Made by a program: the position numbers and the translations under genes. The notes under the pieces are model-generated. The model saw only the letters and a program-made list of their open reading frames with translations, did no database searches and had not been told where the DNA came from. Below are positions 44,543 through 53,584 of a DNA stretch of 64,000 bases, piece after piece; within the stretch, counting starts at the first letter, position 1; each line of letters opens with the position of its first letter. The stretch comes from Stenotrophomonas sp. Ste86 (lineage in GTDB: Bacteria; Pseudomonadota; Gammaproteobacteria; Xanthomonadales; Xanthomonadaceae): positions 62,001 to 126,000 of the forward strand of contig NZ_JALJRW010000002.1 of NCBI RefSeq assembly GCF_024519465.1, in the 5' to 3' direction.

Positions 44543-44757
44543 GTAGCGCCGGGCCATGCCCGGCTGGCCGTTGAATGTACCTTGGTGTTCTTGCCGAGCA
44601 TGGCTCGGCACTACCGCCTGCCGAGCATGGCTCGGCGCTACCGCTTGCCGAGCATGGCTCGGCACTACCACCCGCCGAGCATGGCTCGGCACTACCGCCC
44701 GCCGAGCATGGCTCGGCGCTACCGCTTGCCGAGCATGGCTCGGCACTACCACCCGAT
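44543..44757. repeat. SMAG element and tandem array of six inverted units with 27-bp period
   Basis: A GTAG palindrome starts at 44543. Six copies of GCCGAGCATGGCTCGGCRCTAC start at 44593, 44620, 44647, 44674, 44701 and 44728, exactly 27 bases apart with five-base variable spacers. Because 27 is a multiple of three, the array reads open in several frames as nine-residue repeats; these are not genes. Confidence 0.88.
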
Positions 44758-44776
44758 GGGCTGTGGTGGGATATGG

Positions 44777-44807
44777 CAAAAAGGGCGGCCTCGCGGCTGC
44801 CCTTTTG
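44777..44807. terminator. Bidirectional terminator between galU and fadA
   Basis: CAAAAAGGGCGGCC and GGCTGCCCTTTTG form a stem with A and T runs on either side, suitable for termination from both convergent genes. Confidence 0.75.
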
Positions 44808-44882
44808 CGTTCTTCGTGACGACCAACGGTCGGTACCTGCCGGGTGGGCGGTGCCGACCCGGGGTCGGCACCGCCTGTCACA

Positions 44883-46091
44883 TCACAGCGACTCGAAGAT
44901 ACCGGCCGCACCCATGCCGGTGCCGATGCACATGGTCACCATGCCGTACTTCTGCTGGCGACGGCGCAGGCCGTGCAGCAGGGTGGCGGTACGGATCGCG
45001 CCGGTCGCGCCCAGCGGGTGCCCCAGGGCGATGGCGCCGCCCAGCGGATTGACCTTGGACGGGTCCAGGCCGCAATCGCGGATGACCGCCAGCGACTGCG
45101 CGGCGAAGGCTTCGTTGAGCTCGATCCAGTCCAGCTGGTCCTGGCTCAGGCCGGCCTGCTTGAGGGCCTTGGGAATCGCGGCGATCGGGCCGATGCCCAT
45201 CACTTCCGGGCGCACGCCAGCCACCGAGAAGCTGACGAAGCGGGCCAGCGGCGTCAGACCGTAGTCCTTGATCGCCTGCTCCGAGGCCAGCAGCACGGCG
45301 CCGGCGCCGTCGCTCATCTGCGAGGAGTTGCCCGCGGTGACGGTGCCGCCGAACTGGCCGTTGCGGAACACCGGGCGCAGCTTGGCCAGGCCTTCGGCGG
45401 ACGAATCCAGGCGCGGGCCTTCGTCGGTGTCGACGATCCTGTCACGGGTGATGATGCGGCGGCCGTCGGCCAGGTCGGGCTGGCGGGTGCGCACGTCGTA
45501 AGGGCTGATCTCGTCCTTGAAGTCGCCGTTCTGGATCGCGGCGATGGCCTTCTGGTGCGAGGCGAGGGCGAAGGCGTCCTGCTCCTCACGCGAGACCTTC
45601 CATTCCTCGGCCACCTTCTCGGCGGTGATGCCCATGCCGTAGGCGATGGCGACGTGGTCGTTGTCGAATACGCTCGGGGCCATCGCGATCTTGTTGCCCA
45701 TCATCGGCACCATCGACATCGACTCGGTGCCACCGGCCAGCATCAGGTCCGAATTGCCCAGGCGGATCTGGTCGGCGGCCATCGCCACGGCCTGCAGGCC
45801 GGACGAGCAGAAGCGGTTGACGGTCTGCGCGGCGATGGTGTCCGGCAGCCCGGCCAGCAGCACGCCGATGCGTGCCACGTTCATGCCCTGCTCGGCCTCG
45901 GGCATCGCACAGCCGATGATCGCGTCATCGATGCGGTTGACGTCCACGCCCGGCGCCTGCGCGACCACGGAACGGAGCACGTGGGCGAGCATGTCATCGG
46001 GACGGGTATTGCTGAACATGCCCTTGGGCGCCTTGCCGACCGGGGTGCGGGTAGCGGCGACGATGTAGGCGTCCTGGATTTGCTTGGTCAT
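44883..46091 (-). CDS. fadA: Acetyl-CoA C-acyltransferase (3-ketoacyl-CoA thiolase)
   Basis: A 402-residue thiolase that cleaves 3-ketoacyl-CoA in the last step of beta-oxidation. The nucleophile is C95 in NRFCSSGLQA. NEAFAAQSLA, GGAIALGHPLGATGAIR and the second Cys in MCIGTGMGAAGIFE complete the active site. It follows the bifunctional dehydrogenase/hydratase gene after 92 bases that include a GC-rich hairpin. FadA-type pairing with that enzyme is expected. Confidence 0.93.
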   Translation of the reverse strand: MTKQIQDAYIVAATRTPVGKAPKGMFSNTRPDDMLAHVLRSVVAQAPGVDVNRIDDAIIGCAMPEAEQGMNVARIGVLLAGLPDTIAAQTVNRFCSSGLQAVAMAADQIRLGNSDLMLAGGTESMSMVPMMGNKIAMAPSVFDNDHVAIAYGMGITAEKVAEEWKVSREEQDAFALASHQKAIAAIQNGDFKDEISPYDVRTRQPDLADGRRIITRDRIVDTDEGPRLDSSAEGLAKLRPVFRNGQFGGTVTAGNSSQMSDGAGAVLLASEQAIKDYGLTPLARFVSFSVAGVRPEVMGIGPIAAIPKALKQAGLSQDQLDWIELNEAFAAQSLAVIRDCGLDPSKVNPLGGAIALGHPLGATGAIRTATLLHGLRRRQQKYGMVTMCIGTGMGAAGIFESL

Positions 46092-46183
46092 TGCAGTGAT
46101 CTCTTCAAATAGGGGGACAGGCGTGCCGGCCAGGGGCCGGCACCAGGCGGGCGCGGACGGCGTCCGTCGCGCCCGTGACGCCA

Positions 46184-48556
46184 TCAGTTACGCAGCGGCT
46201 TGCCGGTCTTGAGCATGTGCGCGATGCGGGCCTGGGTCTTTTCCTGCTGGGCCAGTTCGACGAAGTGCTTGCGCTCCAGGGTCAGCAGCCATTCCTCGTC
46301 CACCAGCGTGCCGCGATCCACTTCGCCACCGCACAGCACGGTGGCGATGCGCACGGCGATCTCGTAGTCGTACGGGCTGATGAAACGACCTTCCAGCATG
46401 TTGACCAGCATCATCTTGAAGGTGGCGATGCCGACGTCGCCGGCAACCTGGATGCGGCGGGCCGGCATCGGCGGACGGTAGCCACCTTCGGCCAGCGCCA
46501 GCACTTCGGCCTTGGCGATATGGAGCGCTTCGAAGCTGTTGAACACGACCTTGTCGGTCGCGCGCATCAGGCCCAGTTCCTTGGCGTTGACCGCCGAGTT
46601 GGAGACCTTGGCCATGGCCACGGTTTCGAAGGTTTTCTTCAGTTCGGCGAACACGTCACCGCCCGGACCGGCGGCCTGCGAGGCACGCACGGCCAATTCC
46701 TTCAGGCCACCACCGGCGGGCAGCAGGCCGACGCCGGCCTCGACCAGGCCGATGTAGCTTTCCAGCGCGGCCACGCTCTTGGCGCTGTGCATCTGGAATT
46801 CGCAACCACCGCCCAGGGCCAGGCCGCGCACGGCGGTTACCACCGGCACCAGCGAATACTTGATCGCCTGGCTGGTGCGCTGGAAGTTGTGCACCATTTC
46901 CTCGAACTGCTCGACCTTGCCGGCCTGCAGCAGGCCCAGCGCACCGGCCAGGTCGGCACCGGCGGAGAAGGGTTCCTTCTGCTGCCAGATCACCAGGCCC
47001 TTGAAGTCCTGCTCGGCGCGCTTGATCGCTTCCTGCAGGCCATTGAGCACGTGGTCGGAGACGGTGTTCATCTTGGTCTTGAAGCTGACCACGGCGATGC
47101 CGTCGCCGTCGTGCCACATGCGCACGCCGTCGTTCTCGAACACGGTCTCACCCGGGCTGAAGGTTTCACCCAGCAGCGGATCGGGGAAGCGCTGGCGCTG
47201 GTACACCGGCAGCGCCGAGCGCGGCAGCTTGGCGTTGCGCGACGGGCTGTAGCTGCCTTCGGCGGCATGCACGCCGTCGCGGCCATCGAACACCCAGTCC
47301 GGCAACGGCGCGTTGCTCATGCTCTTGCCGGCGACGATGTCATCGGCGATCCACTGCGCGACCTGCTTCCAGCCGGCGGCCTGCCAGGTTTCGAACGGGC
47401 CCAGCGACCAGCCGTAGCCCCAGCGGATGGCCAGGTCGACGTCGCGCGCGGTTTCGGCGATGTCGGCCAGGTGGTAGGCGCTGTAGTGGAACAGGTCGCG
47501 GAAGGTCGCCCACAGGAACTGCGCCTGCGGGTGCTGGCTTTCGCGCAGCTTGGCGAACTTCTCGGCCGGGTTCTTGATCTTCAGGATCTCGACCACTTCC
47601 GGCGCGGCGGTGCGGTCGGCGGCGCGGTAGTCCTGCTTTTCCAGATCAAGGACGACGATGTCCTTGCCGACCTTGCGGAAGATGCCGGCACCGGTCTTCT
47701 GGCCGAGCGCGCCCTTGGCGATCAGCGCGTCCAGCCACTTGGGCGATTTGAAGAACTCATGCCACGGATCGTTGGGCAGGGTGTCGCCCATGGTCTTGAT
47801 CACGTGCGCCATGGTGTCCAGCCCGACCACATCGGAGGTGCGGTAGGTGGCCGACTTCGGGCGGCCCACCAGCGGGCCGGTCAGGCCGTCGACTTCGTCG
47901 AAGCCCAGGCCGAATGCCTGCGTGTGGTGGATGGTGGACAGGATCGAGAACACGCCGATGCGGTTGCCGATGAAGTTCGGGGTGTCCTTGGCGTACACCA
48001 CGCCCTTGCCCAGGGTGGTGACCAGGAACGCTTCCAGCCCTTCCAGCACCGACGCATCGGTGGTGGTTGCCGGGATCAGCTCGGCCAGGTGCATGTAGCG
48101 CGGCGGATTGAAGAAGTGCACGCCGCAGAAACGGTGGCGCAGCTGCTCGGGCAGCACGTCGGCGAGCTTGTTGATGCCCAGGCCGGAGGTGTTGGAGGCC
48201 AGCACGGCGTGATCGGCCACGAACGGGGCGATCTTCTTGTACAGGTCCTGCTTCCAGTCCATCCGTTCGGCGATGGCTTCGATGATCAGGTCGCAGTCCT
48301 TCAACTGTTCCAGGCCCGTTTCATAGTTGGCCGGGGTAATCGCCTCGGCGTAGGACTTGCTCGCGAGCGGAGCAGGGCTGAGCTTGCCCAGGTTGGCGAT
48401 CGCCTTGAGCACGATGCCATCGGCCGGACCTTCCTTGGCGGGAAGATCGAACAGCACGGTGTCGACGCCGGCGTTGGTCAGGTGGGCCGCGATCTGGGCA
48501 CCCATGACACCGGCACCCAGTACGGCGGCGCGGCGGGCTGGCAGGGAATTGGACAT
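46184..48556 (-). CDS. 3-hydroxyacyl-CoA dehydrogenase / enoyl-CoA hydratase, FadN-like
   Basis: A 790-residue bifunctional beta-oxidation enzyme with the order reversed from FadB. The dehydrogenase comes first (AAVLGAGVMGAQIAAHL near residue 12; VHFFNPPRYMHLAELI). The hydratase comes last, with GLVIWQQKEPFSAGADLAGAL and LALGGGCEFQMHSAKSVAALES. Length and order match the FadN group known from Bacillus. It lies between a PsrA-like regulator and fadA. SMAG and psrA end are 26 bases or more upstream, so its own promoter may lie there or in psrA. Confidence 0.93.
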   Translation of the reverse strand: MSNSLPARRAAVLGAGVMGAQIAAHLTNAGVDTVLFDLPAKEGPADGIVLKAIANLGKLSPAPLASKSYAEAITPANYETGLEQLKDCDLIIEAIAERMDWKQDLYKKIAPFVADHAVLASNTSGLGINKLADVLPEQLRHRFCGVHFFNPPRYMHLAELIPATTTDASVLEGLEAFLVTTLGKGVVYAKDTPNFIGNRIGVFSILSTIHHTQAFGLGFDEVDGLTGPLVGRPKSATYRTSDVVGLDTMAHVIKTMGDTLPNDPWHEFFKSPKWLDALIAKGALGQKTGAGIFRKVGKDIVVLDLEKQDYRAADRTAAPEVVEILKIKNPAEKFAKLRESQHPQAQFLWATFRDLFHYSAYHLADIAETARDVDLAIRWGYGWSLGPFETWQAAGWKQVAQWIADDIVAGKSMSNAPLPDWVFDGRDGVHAAEGSYSPSRNAKLPRSALPVYQRQRFPDPLLGETFSPGETVFENDGVRMWHDGDGIAVVSFKTKMNTVSDHVLNGLQEAIKRAEQDFKGLVIWQQKEPFSAGADLAGALGLLQAGKVEQFEEMVHNFQRTSQAIKYSLVPVVTAVRGLALGGGCEFQMHSAKSVAALESYIGLVEAGVGLLPAGGGLKELAVRASQAAGPGGDVFAELKKTFETVAMAKVSNSAVNAKELGLMRATDKVVFNSFEALHIAKAEVLALAEGGYRPPMPARRIQVAGDVGIATFKMMLVNMLEGRFISPYDYEIAVRIATVLCGGEVDRGTLVDEEWLLTLERKHFVELAQQEKTQARIAHMLKTGKPLRN

Positions 48557-48581
48557 GTCGATAAGCCTTTGGTTGTCTGGA

Positions 48582-48604
48582 AGCCGGGCAACGCCCGGCT
48601 CTAC
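48582..48604 (-). repeat. SMAG element providing the psrA stop codon
   Basis: On the minus strand, GTAG (48604-48601) followed by AGCCGGGCGTTGCCCGGCT. The TAG is the stop codon of the TetR gene. The hairpin lies between it and the fadN-like gene and has no T-run, so read-through is expected. Confidence 0.8.
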
Positions 48605-49263
48605 GGGGTGGAGAGGGAGGTCGTCGGAGCGTCGATGACCGCGCTGGCGCGGAAACCGGCTTCGGCGAAATGGATCAGTTCGCGGGCGGCATGGGCACGA
48701 TGCGCCGCTTCGGTGACACCGGCGGGTCGCTTGATCAGGCCGAAATCGGCCATCGCATAGGTCAGTGACCCGGCCAGGAAGTCCAACCGCCAGTACAGCT
48801 CTTCCTTGCTCAGCTCCGGCACGCAGGCCGCGATGGCCTTGCCGAAGTCGCGCAGTACATGGCCGTAGTGGTCGGAGAGAAACTTGCGCAGGTTGTCGTT
48901 CTTCTCGGCATAGGCGCGGGCGATCACCCGCACGAAGGCGCCACCGGTCTGGCGGTCCTGGGCCATCGCCAGCGCCGGTTCGACGAACGCGGCCAGCACC
49001 GGGCGCAGTTGGCCGGGATGCTCGCGGCGGGCGCTGTCCAACTGGGCCAGGCGGGCGGCGGTCATCTCGTCCATCCGCCGACGGAACACCTCGTTGACCA
49101 GGTTTTCCTTGGACCCGAAGTGGTAGTTGACCGCCGCGATGTTCACGTCGGCCTGGCTGGTGACCTGGCGCAGGGAGGTGCCGGCAAAGCCATGCTGGGC
49201 GAACAGCTCCTCGGCCGCGCCGAGAATGCGGTCCTTGGTGGAGAAATGAGCGGGCTTGGCCAT
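48601..49263 (-). CDS. psrA: TetR family regulator, PsrA-like, of fatty acid oxidation
   Basis: A 220-residue TetR protein. The helix-turn-helix reads TSLRQVTSQADVNIAAVNYHFGSKENLVNEVF (shown here by its parts: recognition helix ADVNIAAVNYHFGSKE). This pattern and the position upstream of beta-oxidation genes match PsrA of pseudomonads, which senses long-chain fatty acids. The ATG at 49263 gives the usual start; two other ATG codons lie 18 bases upstream. A palindrome fitting the PsrA site lies 18 bases before the start, so it probably represses itself and the downstream fad genes. Confidence 0.82.
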   Translation of the reverse strand: MAKPAHFSTKDRILGAAEELFAQHGFAGTSLRQVTSQADVNIAAVNYHFGSKENLVNEVFRRRMDEMTAARLAQLDSARREHPGQLRPVLAAFVEPALAMAQDRQTGGAFVRVIARAYAEKNDNLRKFLSDHYGHVLRDFGKAIAACVPELSKEELYWRLDFLAGSLTYAMADFGLIKRPAGVTEAAHRAHAARELIHFAEAGFRASAVIDAPTTSLSTP

Positions 49264-49280
49264 GGGGCGGGCAGAGTTCA

Positions 49281-49298
49281 ATCAAACGATTGTTTGAT
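49281..49298. promoter_or_regulatory. PsrA-type operator
   Basis: ATCAAAC GATT GTTTGAT is an 18-base palindrome with perfect 7-base arms. It agrees with the PsrA consensus of CAAAC and GTTTG separated by two to four bases. It lies just upstream of the psrA-like start. Confidence 0.78.
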
Positions 49299-49370
49299 AT
49301 TAGACCTGGGGCTGCGCTGGCGCATTGTGCGGCGCAGCAGAAACGGGCGTTCGTTCATCCGCCCCTCCCG

Positions 49371-49464
49371 GTAGTGCCGGCCGCTGGCCGGCAACCACGC
49401 CATTGCCTGAACAGGCCGATCACCACGGCACACAGGGCGTTGCCGGCCAGCGGTCGGCACTACC
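49371..49464. repeat. Inverted pair of SMAG elements
   Basis: GTAGTGCCGGCCGCTGGCCGGC at 49371 and an inverted copy ending CTAC at 49464, about 48 bases apart, in the spacer between divergent psrA and ndk. Confidence 0.85.
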
Positions 49465-49510
49465 GCGGGGGCGGGTTACACGTTAGAATTGCCTCACGTA
49501 TATCAGGCTA

Positions 49511-49537
49511 AGCCCGCGTTTTGACGCGGGTTTTTTT
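49511..49537 (+). terminator. Intrinsic terminator just upstream of ndk
   Basis: CCCGCGT, loop TTTG, ACGCGGG, then seven T. It lies 48 bases before the ndk ATG on the coding strand, with no plus-strand gene upstream. TAGAAT at 49485-49490 could be a -10 element, in which case a transcript of about 40 bases would end here. Confidence 0.8.
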
Positions 49538-49584
49538 CATGTTAATCTCGGGCCGATCAGTGGCCCGCCCAACGGAGAATTCCC

Positions 49585-50010
49585 ATGGCGCTGGAGCGCA
49601 CCCTTTCCATCATCAAGCCGGACGCCGTCGCCAAGAACGTCATCGGTGAAATCTACGCCCGCTTCGAAAAGGCCGGCCTGAAGGTCGTCGCCGCCAAGTA
49701 CAAGCAGCTGTCGCGCCGTGAAGCCGAAGGCTTCTACGCCGTGCACCGTGAGCGTCCGTTCTTCAACGCGCTGGTCGAGTTCATGATCTCCGGCCCGGTG
49801 ATGATCCAGGCGCTGGAAGGCGACAACGCCGTGCTGGCCCACCGCGACCTGCTGGGCGCCACCAATCCGAAGGAAGCCGCTGCGGGCACCATCCGCGCCG
49901 ACTTCGCCGAATCCATCGATGCCAATGCCGCCCACGGCTCGGACTCGGTCGAGAACGCCGCGATCGAAATCGCCTACTTCTTTGCCGCGACCGAAGTCGT
50001 CTCGCGCTGA
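49585..50010 (+). CDS. ndk: Nucleoside diphosphate kinase
   Basis: Ndk balances nucleoside triphosphate pools by phosphate transfer through a histidine. The 141-residue protein has the usual start [15 protein letters not shown] and the active-site H117 in [14 protein letters not shown] precedes the ATG. It opens the conserved run ndk-rlmN-pilF-rodZ. Confidence 0.98.
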   Translation: MALERTLSIIKPDAVAKNVIGEIYARFEKAGLKVVAAKYKQLSRREAEGFYAVHRERPFFNALVEFMISGPVMIQALEGDNAVLAHRDLLGATNPKEAAAGTIRADFAESIDANAAHGSDSVENAAIEIAYFFAATEVVSR

Positions 50011-50020
50011 GAGTGATGCC

Positions 50021-51226
50021 GTGAACGAGGTCGTACAGCCAACCGCCATCCCCGTCGTGCTCGTCCCGAGCATGCCGGTGGCCAAGCAGAACCTGCTCGA
50101 CCTCGATCGCGAGGGTCTGGAGCGCTTCTTCGCCGACACGCTCGGCGAAGCGCGCTACCGCGCCCATCAGGTGATGAAGTGGATCCACCACCACTACGTC
50201 ACCGATTTCGATGAGATGACCGACCTGGGCAAGGCGCTGCGCGCCAAGCTCAAGCAGCATGCCGAGGTCCTGGTCCCGAACATCGTGTTCGACAAACCCT
50301 CCGCCGACGGCACCCACAAGTGGCTGCTGGCGATGGGCAGCGATGGCAAGAATGCCATCGAAGCGGTCTACATCCCGGACAAGAACCGCGGCACGCTGTG
50401 CGTGTCCTCGCAGGTCGGCTGCGCGCTGAACTGCACGTTCTGTTCGACCGCCACCCAGGGCTTCAACCGCAACCTCTCCACCGCCGAAATCATCGGCCAG
50501 GTGTGGGTGGCCGCGCGTCATCTGGGCAACATCCCGCACAAGCAGCGTCGTCTCACCAATGTGGTGATGATGGGCATGGGCGAGCCGTTGATGAATTTCG
50601 ACAACGTCGTGCGCGCCATGAGCGTGATGCGCGACGACCTGGGCTACGGCCTGGCCAACAAGCGCGTGACCCTGTCGACCTCCGGCCTGGTGCCGCAGAT
50701 CGATCGGCTGTCGGCGGAAAGCGATGTGTCGCTGGCGGTGTCGCTGCACGCGGCCAACGATGCGCTGCGCGAGACGCTGGTCCCGCTGAACAAGAAGTAC
50801 CCGATCGCCGAGCTGATGGCCTCGTGCGCGCGCTACCTGCGCGCCAACAAGCGCCGCGAATCGGTCACCTTCGAATACACCCTGATGAAGGGCATCAACG
50901 ACCAGCCCGAGCATGCCCGGCAGTTGGCGCGGCTGATGCGCCAGTTCGACAACGCCGTGCAGGCCTCGCACGCAGGCAAGGTCAACCTTATTCCGTTCAA
51001 TCCGTTCCCGGGCACGCGCTACGAGCGTTCCGGCGATACCGAAATCCGCGCGTTCCAGAAGATCCTGCTGGATGCGCAGGTGCTCACCATGGTGAGACGC
51101 ACCCGTGGTGACGACATCGATGCCGCCTGTGGTCAGCTCAAGGGCCAGGTGATGGACCGCACGCGTCGCCAGGCCGAGTTCAACAAGACATTGCAGGAAG
51201 GGAAAAGCCGGGATGCCGCTGCCTGA
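50021..51226 (+). CDS. rlmN: Dual-specificity 23S rRNA / tRNA methyltransferase RlmN
   Basis: A radical SAM enzyme that methylates C2 of A2503 in 23S rRNA and A37 in some tRNAs. The 401-residue protein has the cluster motif CALNCTFC and [12 protein letters not shown]. The C-terminal catalytic Cys is in [12 protein letters not shown]. The start is a GTG ten bases after ndk (VNEVVQP); the first internal Met (50072) is possible. It overlaps pilF by 14 bases. Confidence 0.96.
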   Translation: MNEVVQPTAIPVVLVPSMPVAKQNLLDLDREGLERFFADTLGEARYRAHQVMKWIHHHYVTDFDEMTDLGKALRAKLKQHAEVLVPNIVFDKPSADGTHKWLLAMGSDGKNAIEAVYIPDKNRGTLCVSSQVGCALNCTFCSTATQGFNRNLSTAEIIGQVWVAARHLGNIPHKQRRLTNVVMMGMGEPLMNFDNVVRAMSVMRDDLGYGLANKRVTLSTSGLVPQIDRLSAESDVSLAVSLHAANDALRETLVPLNKKYPIAELMASCARYLRANKRRESVTFEYTLMKGINDQPEHARQLARLMRQFDNAVQASHAGKVNLIPFNPFPGTRYERSGDTEIRAFQKILLDAQVLTMVRRTRGDDIDAACGQLKGQVMDRTRRQAEFNKTLQEGKSRDAAA

Positions 51227-52010
51227 TATCCGATTGCCAGCCGTTGTTTTCATCGCGCTGGCATTGGTCGGCTGCGGTAAACAAGGTATCAGGCCGCCCA
51301 CCGGCAATTTGGCGGTCGCGCCGGTGTACGAGGTCCGCGACAACGCGTCGATCCGGCAGCGGGTCGGTTACCAGGACCAGATGACCCTGGCCACCGAAGC
51401 GTTCCGCGCCGGCCAGGCCCAGGCGGCGGAAAAGAAGGCGCGCGCGGCGGTGAAGATCGATGGCAGCCGCCCGGACGCGTACCTGCTGCTGGCCAACATC
51501 GCCAGCCAGCGCGGTGCCGACACCGAGGCCGGCACCCTGTACCGCAAGGCCGTCGACGTGGCCCCGGGGCAGGGCGATGCACTCAACAACTATGGCGCCT
51601 GGCTATGTACGCATGGCCAGGCCGCCGAATCGCTGGTCTGGTTCGACCGCGCCATGGCGGCCCCCGGCTACGCCACGCCGGGCTCGGCGCTGGCCAATGC
51701 CGGCGGCTGCGCGCTCGATGCGGGGCAGTCCGAACGGGCCGCCCGCGACCTGCGTCGCGCCATCGAACTGGACCCGACCAACGCCTATGCCCTCGAGTCG
51801 ATGGCCCGCAGCGAGTTCGCCCAAGGCCGGTATTTCGAGGCCCGGGCCTTCTCGCAACGTCGTCTCGCGGCTGCACCGGCCACACGTTCCGTGTTACAAC
51901 TTGCGTCTCAAATCGAGGCGCAGCTCGGCGACGACGTGGCATCCGGCCGCTATCTGCAGCGAATTCGCAACGAATTTCCGCAGGATGCGGCACCTAATCC
52001 CCGGGGTTGA
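51213..52010 (+). CDS. pilF: Type IV pilus biogenesis/stability lipoprotein PilF (PilW)
   Basis: PilF is an outer membrane lipoprotein, a pilotin needed for assembly of the PilQ secretin. The 265-residue protein has a signal with lipobox ALVGC (Cys near 21) and six TPR motifs, from [30 protein letters not shown] (shown by its start [12 protein letters not shown]) onward. Its start lies inside the end of rlmN, and rodZ follows six bases after its stop. With fimX in the same window it indicates twitching motility. Confidence 0.9.
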   Translation: MPLPDIRLPAVVFIALALVGCGKQGIRPPTGNLAVAPVYEVRDNASIRQRVGYQDQMTLATEAFRAGQAQAAEKKARAAVKIDGSRPDAYLLLANIASQRGADTEAGTLYRKAVDVAPGQGDALNNYGAWLCTHGQAAESLVWFDRAMAAPGYATPGSALANAGGCALDAGQSERAARDLRRAIELDPTNAYALESMARSEFAQGRYFEARAFSQRRLAAAPATRSVLQLASQIEAQLGDDVASGRYLQRIRNEFPQDAAPNPRG

Positions 52011-52016
52011 AGCATT

Positions 52017-52886
52017 GTGATTGATGACCAGACTGTGAACGCTTTTGATACCGCCGCCGGCTGTGGAGCTCGTCTCCGCCAGGCGCGGGAAGCGGCAGGA
52101 CTGACGCTCGAAGCAGTGGGGCAGCAGTTGCGCATGCCGATGCAGGTGGTGAAATCGCTTGAAGATGAGCAGTGGCAGCGCCTTGGCGCGCCGGTGTTCG
52201 TGCGCGGCCAGCTGCGCAGTTACGCGCGGCTGCTGAAGGTCGACCTGGGCGACGTGCTGGAACAGGCCAGCATCGGCCCGGTGGTGCCGCCGCAGCTGGT
52301 CAGCCATACGCATACCCCGCGGGCCCGCCGCATCGCCGAGAGTCTCGGTCGCCGGGTACTGTATGTCGGTATCACCGCCGTTCTGGCGGTGCCGGTGTGG
52401 TTTGCCACCCGTGGTCATTTCGATGGCAGCGCCCCCGCGCCCAGCACCGCTTCACTGGACGTTGTCCCGGCCGCGGTGCCGATGAGCGGCGGTCCGGCCC
52501 CGGCCGAGGCGGTCCGCCCGGACGCGGCCCCGATCGTGGCCACCCCGTCCGCGCCGTCGGCGCCTTACCTGGCCTCGTTGACCCCGGTGCCGCGCCCGGC
52601 CACCGCCGCGACGGCACCGACCGGCGCGCTCAGCCTGCAGTTCAAGGCTGACAGCTGGGTGGACATCGCCGCCCCGGACGGCAGTACCGTCGAAAAGGCC
52701 CTGATCAAGTCCGGCGACACCCGCAGCTTCAGCCCCGGTCAGGTCGGGCGCATGACGCTCGGCAACGCGTCGGCGGTCGAGGTTCAGCAGGCCGGCACTA
52801 TCGTCGACCTTTCGCCCTACCAGCGAGCCAACGTGGCACGCTTTACGGTATCCTCTGACGGCTCCGTGGCCCCAGTTCCGCACTGA
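52017..52886 (+). CDS. rodZ: RodZ family helix-turn-helix membrane protein
   Basis: RodZ links MreB to the membrane and keeps rod shape. The 289-residue protein has a cytoplasmic helix-turn-helix (about residues 18-85, LRQAREAAGLTLEAVGQQL and RGQLRSYARLL). A membrane helix lies near residues 115-133 (VLYVGITAVLAVPVWFAT), followed by a Pro/Ala-rich periplasmic stretch and a C-terminal DUF4115 domain (LSLQFKADSWVDIAAPDG). Translation starts with GTG. In many relatives ispG and hisS follow; here yfgM comes next. Confidence 0.92.
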   Translation: MIDDQTVNAFDTAAGCGARLRQAREAAGLTLEAVGQQLRMPMQVVKSLEDEQWQRLGAPVFVRGQLRSYARLLKVDLGDVLEQASIGPVVPPQLVSHTHTPRARRIAESLGRRVLYVGITAVLAVPVWFATRGHFDGSAPAPSTASLDVVPAAVPMSGGPAPAEAVRPDAAPIVATPSAPSAPYLASLTPVPRPATAATAPTGALSLQFKADSWVDIAAPDGSTVEKALIKSGDTRSFSPGQVGRMTLGNASAVEVQQAGTIVDLSPYQRANVARFTVSSDGSVAPVPH

Positions 52887-52945
52887 GCCGCGTTTCCCAA
52901 TCCAATTCAAACAGCTCCTCCTTCACAGGCGGGGCGAGAGTACGC

Positions 52946-53584
52946 ATGGCGATCGACGACCTGCTCGACGAGCACGAACAAAGTGAACGCGTCCGCGGCT
53001 GGCTGCGGAAGAATGGTGTCAGCATCCTCGCCGGTGTGGCGATCGCCATCGGCGGCATCGCCGGTTGGCAGTGGTGGCAGAAGGAGCACAGCAACTCGCT
53101 TGCTGGCGCCAATGTCCAGTACCAGGCGGTGCTCAAGCACCTGCAGGACAAGAACCTGGCGGAAGCGGCCAAGGGCGTGAAGGCGCTCGACGACGGCAAG
53201 GCCAACATCTATTCGGACCTGGCCGCGTTGCAGCTGGCCAAGGCCCAGGTCGAAGCCGACAAGAATGATGACGCGCTGGCGACCCTGCGCGCGATCAAGG
53301 CCGACCCGGAGTTCCAGCCGGTCATCGAGCAGCGCATCGCGCGCCTGCTGCTGGCCACCGGCAAGCATGACGAGGCGCTCAAGGCGCTCGGCGACGCCAC
53401 CGACAGCGCCAGCCTGGAAATCCATGGCGACGTGTTGATGGCGCAGGGCAAGCGTGATGCTGCCCGGCAACAGTATGAGAAGGCGCTCAAGACGCTGGAC
53501 GTGGCAGCGCCGCAGCGGCGTCTGCTTGAAACCAAAGTGACGGATGCCGGTGGCAACGTCACCGATGCTGCGGAGTCGGTGTAA
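52946..53584 (+). CDS. yfgM: YfgM family ancillary subunit of the SecYEG translocon
   Basis: A 212-residue bitopic membrane protein. A short cytoplasmic N-terminus (MAIDDLLDEHEQSERVRGWL) precedes one helix (VSILAGVAIAIGGIAGWQWW) and a periplasmic TPR-like domain. YfgM binds SecYEG and the chaperone PpiD. Its stop codon TAA overlaps the ATG of bamB by one base (TAATG), so the two are coupled. Confidence 0.93.
   Translation: MAIDDLLDEHEQSERVRGWLRKNGVSILAGVAIAIGGIAGWQWWQKEHSNSLAGANVQYQAVLKHLQDKNLAEAAKGVKALDDGKANIYSDLAALQLAKAQVEADKNDDALATLRAIKADPEFQPVIEQRIARLLLATGKHDEALKALGDATDSASLEIHGDVLMAQGKRDAARQQYEKALKTLDVAAPQRRLLETKVTDAGGNVTDAAESV

Noticed and set aside
44575..45264. Open frames with nine-residue repeats (EHGSALPPA, PSMARHYRL)
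   Set aside because: They result from the exact 27-bp period of the SMAG array, which keeps all three frames open; the rest runs antisense to fadA.
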